Of a DNA stretch of 64,000 bases, positions 60,601-64,000 are shown piece after piece. The notes under the pieces were generated by a model. That model searched no databases, was not told the DNA's origin, and saw only the letters and a program-made list of their open reading frames with translations. The position numbers and the translations under genes were made by a program. The DNA lies in the NCBI GenBank assembly GCA_002298125.1, contig DBMJ01000008.1, positions 1 through 64,000 on the forward strand, given 5' to 3'. This stretch comes from Clostridium sp. UBA701. Its GTDB lineage: Bacteria > Bacillota > Clostridia > Clostridiales > Clostridiaceae. Positions within the stretch are counted from its first letter, which is position 1. Each line of letters starts with the position of its first letter.

Positions 60601-63064
60601 CTGCAGCCTTAAGTCTATTACATTCCAAATAACCCTTAATATAATGAATATTCTTTAATATTTCCTCTGTTATTTCTAATAACTCCAAGGTCTTCTCTAC
60701 ATTATTTTTATTATAGTAAAGATTTGCCATTTCTAGTAGTATATCTATCTGTTTCAAGCTGTTTTTGTGCATTTGTGCCAAATCTAGAGCTCTTTCATAA
60801 TACTGTGTAGCTGTAGACATATTGCCTTCTTCATAGAAAATATTTGCTATACGAGAAAGTAGTTCAGCTTGTCTATGATCATTACTGTTTTCTTCAAACA
60901 TAGATAAAGCCTTTAAAAGACTATTTACTGCCTCATCCTTAATCTTAAGCTTTAACATCTTATCTGCATTATCTAAGCAATATTTAATTAGCTCTTCTCT
61001 TTTTGAAGATTTTTCTAGATGGTATATGAGTTCATCCTTATTTTCTCTTCCTTCATCTTCATATTGTCTTTCAAGAAGGAAGGCTGCCAGCTCATGCTTG
61101 CTCTTTTTATCCTTATCCTCAAGTTCACTGTATATATAATTTTTTAGGATTTTGTTATAAAAATCATACACAAAACCCATATCCTCAATTTTTTTGCATA
61201 ATATTCCTCTGTTAACCATACTCTCAAGAAGAGTTCCAATATCCTCTGTACCAGAATAAAAACCTTTAAGCACCTCTATGGATACTCCTGTGTTGAAAAT
61301 AGAAACTCCCTTTAATATCTCTCTGCTGCTTACATCTATTCCACCTAATTGGTTTACAAGAGCAGCCTGCATATTTGGAGGCATGGGCAGTTCGTCATAA
61401 TTTTCGTATTTTGTGTTCCACTTACCTGTTTTTTCATCCACATATAGAATTTTACGGAGTACTAAATCCTTTATGGTCTCTTCTATAAAGAGAGGATGGC
61501 CATATGTCTTTTCATAAATTTTACTGGCAAAGTTAACAGGGGTATCTTTTAGATGAAGTATGGACTGTATCATAGCTCCAGTTTCATCCAAGTTAAGACC
61601 AGTAAGCTCCATATCCAATATGTTTACTATGTTTTTAGCTTTGTTTATTGCCTCTATTACCTTAGGGTTAGCACCCTTACTATTGTTGTAGCTCATTATA
61701 AAGAGCATGTTGTTACTGGCTTTACTCTTCTCAAATAGTAGCTTTAATATCTCTAAAGAGAAATCATCAATATAATGTACATTATCTAGGATAAAAACCA
61801 CTGGTTGATTTTTAACGAACTCATCTATAAAGGCCAAAATTCTGCTTATGAGTCTATATTTTTCTCTATCTGTTTCCTGAAAATTATAAAAATCTACATT
61901 CTTTATTTCCCCAAGCTCCGGGATAATTTTAACCAGCTCTTTTTCATGTCTTTGTAATATTTCCTCAGGACAGTCTGCAATTATCTTCTTTAATATATCT
62001 ATTATGGCTTTATTGCTGATTTCCTTAGAATTATCTAATATAAAGGAGCTATATACATTGGCCTTTCTAAGATAAAGGAGATGATCTGCCTCCTTTAAAA
62101 GCCTTGTTTTACCAATGCCTGTATCCCCATGGAAACAGATAATTTTCTCCCTGTTTTTATATTCCTTCAAGGCAGCATAGGATTTCATTATTTCCTTTAG
62201 CTCATCTACCCTGCCAATGAGCTTTATATTAAAGCTAAGTTTTTCTCTCTCATCCTTTTTAACGGGTAAATAATTAGTGTTAAAGATAAGATTTAGCTCT
62301 TTTATTACTTCTGATATATATTTAATCCGCTTTTCCTGAGATAGCTCTGTCATTAAAGAGGCAAGCTCATTAACCTTAGTTCTTCGTTCCTCATCTAAAA
62401 ACTGAGGACATTGAAGTTCATTGCTGCATTCCTTGCATGAAAATAATTTGAAAAGAAGCATCCCTAAAGAATATACATCTGTGCTGGTGCTTTCACCTTC
62501 ACCCTTTAAAGTTTCTGGTGCCTTATAGGAAATCTGTTCCATATTGTCAAATATATAATTATGTTTTTCTAAGGCCACTGTAGCCAAATCCTTTAACTTT
62601 ATCTCACGAAGATTGTTGTTTTCATTTATAAAAATGTTTTCTGCATTAATGCTTCCATGGATAATACCGTTTAAATGCAAATAGTTTACTGCTTGACATA
62701 CTAATACATATGCTTCCACACGTTCTTCCCAGGTCATATTTTCCATGGCAGAAAGTAATTCTCTCCTATTGTCAAGATGTTCATGGGTATAGAAATATTG
62801 CTTATTAGTTAGTCTCTTGTTGTCTACAACTGAAACTAATCCAAAGTCAAAAACCCTTACAATATTGCTGTATTGAAGGGATATTAAACTTATAAAATCT
62901 TCTATATAGTAATTTAGCAGCACTTCAGGAATATATTCTGCATTTAATAAATGCAGCTCTAGGGTTTCATGATTTTTCATGATATCAGTAACCAAATATG
63001 AAGATTGAATACGACTTTGCTTCAGGTTTCTGATTACCCTATATCTGTTATTAATAAGATTCAT
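57674..63064 (-). CDS. Giant signalling protein: pseudokinase - ATPase - TPR - GAF - GGDEF - GAF
   Basis: A 1796-aa cytoplasmic protein with six visible parts. (1) Residues 1-265: Ser/Thr-kinase fold, but the HRDLKPEN loop reads HGSINAEN (about 134), DFG reads DLA and the nucleotide Lys is not found, so it is probably a pseudokinase. (2) About 290-560: AAA/STAND-type ATPase with GDTGIGKT near 312 and Walker B FILDNVH near 424. (3) About 640-1190: many TPR repeats. (4) About 1260-1450: GAF. (5) About 1460-1630: GGDEF diguanylate cyclase with active GGEEF near 1538 and the inhibitory RLED motif five residues before it. (6) About 1650-1796: a second GAF. The start at 63064 is chosen by AAGTGG upstream. 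No phosphatase is nearby; it is single-gene. Confidence 0.85.
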   Translation of the reverse strand: MNLINNRYRVIRNLKQSRIQSSYLVTDIMKNHETLELHLLNAEYIPEVLLNYYIEDFISLISLQYSNIVRVFDFGLVSVVDNKRLTNKQYFYTHEHLDNRRELLSAMENMTWEERVEAYVLVCQAVNYLHLNGIIHGSINAENIFINENNNLREIKLKDLATVALEKHNYIFDNMEQISYKAPETLKGEGESTSTDVYSLGMLLFKLFSCKECSNELQCPQFLDEERRTKVNELASLMTELSQEKRIKYISEVIKELNLIFNTNYLPVKKDEREKLSFNIKLIGRVDELKEIMKSYAALKEYKNREKIICFHGDTGIGKTRLLKEADHLLYLRKANVYSSFILDNSKEISNKAIIDILKKIIADCPEEILQRHEKELVKIIPELGEIKNVDFYNFQETDREKYRLISRILAFIDEFVKNQPVVFILDNVHYIDDFSLEILKLLFEKSKASNNMLFIMSYNNSKGANPKVIEAINKAKNIVNILDMELTGLNLDETGAMIQSILHLKDTPVNFASKIYEKTYGHPLFIEETIKDLVLRKILYVDEKTGKWNTKYENYDELPMPPNMQAALVNQLGGIDVSSREILKGVSIFNTGVSIEVLKGFYSGTEDIGTLLESMVNRGILCKKIEDMGFVYDFYNKILKNYIYSELEDKDKKSKHELAAFLLERQYEDEGRENKDELIYHLEKSSKREELIKYCLDNADKMLKLKIKDEAVNSLLKALSMFEENSNDHRQAELLSRIANIFYEEGNMSTATQYYERALDLAQMHKNSLKQIDILLEMANLYYNKNNVEKTLELLEITEEILKNIHYIKGYLECNRLKAAVYSLQRNYDKSYEVCVRCLPLCTEDYIKHRGFFYNLLGNIYFGTSRMEQALQNFEESRKCFERINYLPGIVTALNNIGATYSDFYQNTEKGIEYFTRMKDISEANNLLSSVILGLTNLAGIYFDTFDYELSLQYFKEALESAKRIEYESNVFYNYNYLSLVNLRLANYKEAIEYHKLAQKELEEYPEHGIEIAVYYMAGAELYFALGDNEKAKELIIMSLSYYEEDYENAQKLGCEVLKCFIELSNLDHEEDYPALKEKLITLISRYMQYDSRMSILIEACMILFNRGHRELAIELYKSDSDFNVEELPEALMMKGLYLKGIIEDSEDKLKCLNDALEIAKKHRNKYLQCKICDTLGDYYFNTKNYFYAINYYFEASEAVKGLCNQIPRNYRIDFVKSHDLLRAPIKLWALKNNENYNKIQEIWQKELEIVTPEDIDRLFDFHAFKEILNNRFFLKSARRIYKSVLPDGIFSLEDIIENLSEDSQENLNSICKFISSFSFATKALIISEEDCKVIASSDGTTEIENIKHILEKTKQTKEPIFVSEDYSRNVLDSNMMPENIKALICMPITMKKFNYSNRNKDGRLKHKSTKHTSNIKGYLYLESERTLHNFNNKTFGRCSRLISLLGFIIEKYQLKITSSIDKLTEVLTRKALEEALAEQLDKSNNDGQVFSLIMFDLDHFKVINDKFGHQTGDNVLKEVCRVVRENIRLEDSCGRYGGEEFIIILPNVDSLEALKIADRLRIAIEGKKILGEKYPVTVSMGLSTYPSQGQWQQELVEKADQALYVAKARGRNLCQLWNQEFSGSVKVNNKLSGIVTGNVVQDSRNVLVMLELLELLKSDKYVLEKIYELLGRIVEITEAQSALLFMIKDNNVTDIYGRKALEQQWIEVKKYNKNLIQNVIKNRQGTYLIDWDDISGYDVITSTPDWHSVILVPLIRNGELVGILYLTSSVRNKEFRFDDYNFVSTLGSIVASII

Positions 63065-63274
63065 ATTACCACTTCCCCACCCCAAGAACGTTTGTAATAA
63101 GATAAGTATATCACAAAATTACTTTTATTGTAATATTATTTTATTATTTTACATATTTATTTGATTATTACATTGAAAGTAGTCAATATACTTAAGACAA
63201 ATAATAATTTTTGTTTAATCCACCCATTTCTTTGTTTGAATAAACATAATTTGTAAATCAGCCCCATAAAATGT

Positions 63275-64000
63275 CTATCTCTCTCCCAACTTTAAATGCG
63301 GAAGAGCATTTAGGCTCAATTTTGCAGGTTTTCCTCTCAAAAGCTCATAGTAAGCTGCACTGCCAATCATAGCGGCGTTATCTGTGCAGAGAACTGGAGG
63401 CGGGCATAAAATCTCAATGCCTTTTTTGCTCCCGGCTTCTTCCATGGCCCTTCTAAGCGCAGTGTTAGATGCTACCCCCCCAGCCAGTGCAATTTTATCT
63501 ACCTTTTTTATCTCACAGGCCTTCATAGCATTATCCACCAGCACATCTACCACAGCTTTTTGGAAGGATGCAGCCACATCTGCTCTATTTACTGTCTCTC
63601 CCGTCATAGTCATCTTATTTAAGTAGTTTAATACTGCAGATTTTATACCGCTAAAGGAAAAATCTAATGTATCTTCATGAAAGTTTGCCCTTGGAAAGGT
63701 GATGGCATTGGCATCTCCCTCCACTGCTAATTTATCTATTTTAGGTCCTCCTGGGTATCCAAGTCCTATAGCTCGAGCTACCTTATCATAGGCCTCCCCA
63801 GCTGCATCATCCCTGGTTTGCCCCATAATCTCAAAGTCACCGTAATCCTTCATATAAACAATAAAAGTATGCCCCCCTGAAACCACTAAGCACACAAAAG
63901 GAGGTTCAAGTTCCGGCGAGGCAATAAAATTTGCGCTTATATGCCCTTCTATATGATTAACCCCAATTAAAGGTTTGTGCATGCCATAAGCTAATGCTTT
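63275..64000 (-). CDS. tsaD: tRNA N6-adenosine threonylcarbamoyltransferase, 3' part only
   Basis: C-terminal 241 codons of TsaD/Gcp, the ASKHA-fold enzyme that transfers threonylcarbamoyl to A37 of ANN-decoding tRNAs. The metal-binding HIEGH motif, the VVSGGHTF phosphate loop, GYPGGPKID and [10 protein letters not shown] are present; the start of the gene lies beyond position 64000. The gene reads to a normal stop at 63275. An AT-rich gap of about 210 bases separates it from the giant gene and no terminator is obvious there. Confidence 0.95.
   Translation of the reverse strand, partial: KALAYGMHKPLIGVNHIEGHISANFIASPELEPPFVCLVVSGGHTFIVYMKDYGDFEIMGQTRDDAAGEAYDKVARAIGLGYPGGPKIDKLAVEGDANAITFPRANFHEDTLDFSFSGIKSAVLNYLNKMTMTGETVNRADVAASFQKAVVDVLVDNAMKACEIKKVDKIALAGGVASNTALRRAMEEAGSKKGIEILCPPPVLCTDNAAMIGSAAYYELLRGKPAKLSLNALPHLKLGER

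Noticed and set aside
63086..63274. Search for small gene, RNA or terminator between the giant gene and tsaD
   Set aside because: Only AT-rich sequence was seen; no ribosome site, hairpin or operator stands out.

Overview
The window looks like a chromosomal segment of an anaerobic, low-GC Gram-positive of the class Clostridia, most likely Clostridium sensu stricto or a close relative. This is inferred from AT-rich DNA, strong GGAGG-type ribosome binding sites, T-rich intrinsic terminators, a CIRCE-controlled groES-groEL operon, a butyryl-CoA operon (crt-bcd-etfB-etfA-hbd) next to rex, an NfnAB-type transhydrogenase and a group-B-like [FeFe] hydrogenase. No insertion sequence, prophage, CRISPR array or rRNA operon was seen. 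Most genes lie on the minus strand.

Layout. 1-3.0 kb: the 5' end of a tRNA-Pro, a YfcE-type phosphoesterase, RdgB, RNase PH and a HypE/PurM-like protein. 3.1-5.7 kb: an unrecognised 480-aa protein, a 51-aa cysteine-motif protein, an Mrr-like nuclease-fold protein and a small membrane protein. 5.7-13.7 kb: a pcrA-ligA-(membrane protein)-gatC-gatA-gatB run. 13.9-18.9 kb: an orphan modB, a TrpR-like regulator, an unexplained three-hairpin stretch, an RsuA-family pseudouridine synthase, a seven-repeat protein, and a 155-nt region closed by a 13-bp long-range stem that may be a structured RNA. 18.4-23.7 kb: yaiI-like, pgi, guaA and guaB, with guaB behind a guanine riboswitch. 23.7-33.2 kb: a complete-looking type IV pilus assembly operon (pilB, C, A, D, M, N, O and three minor pilin-like genes). 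33.5-42.1 kb: a TtcA-like enzyme, groEL/groES, a DUF1461 membrane protein, the hydrogenase, a chemoreceptor and an Ogg glycosylase. 42.2-50.7 kb: redox and fermentation genes (C_GCAxxG_C_C protein, gltA/nfnB, nfnA, hbd, etfA, etfB, bcd, crt, rex). 50.9-64 kb: a nuclease-helicase fusion, an ABC-F protein with a structured leader, a MASE3-PAS histidine kinase, a very large pseudokinase-ATPase-TPR-GAF-GGDEF-GAF protein and a truncated tsaD.

How the parts connect. The fermentation block is a classic NADH-balancing module: Crt, Bcd/EtfAB and Hbd carry crotonyl-CoA chemistry with electron bifurcation, NfnAB exchanges electrons between NADH, ferredoxin and NADPH, and Rex senses NADH/NAD+. A near-perfect Rex operator sits just upstream of crt. 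The pilus ATPase PilB carries tandem MshEN-type motifs, known elsewhere to bind c-di-GMP, and the giant protein ends in an apparently active GGEEF cyclase with an inhibitory site. The window therefore holds both a possible source of and a possible target for c-di-GMP.

The most unusual items are the giant multidomain protein, whose kinase domain lacks the catalytic residues; the hairpins that split the pilus operon at its functional module boundaries; the unassigned structured region at 18221-18375; the perfect 17-bp inverted repeat over the nfnAB promoter/leader; and the folded leader of the ABC-F gene. All calls are from reading the sequence; no database search was run.
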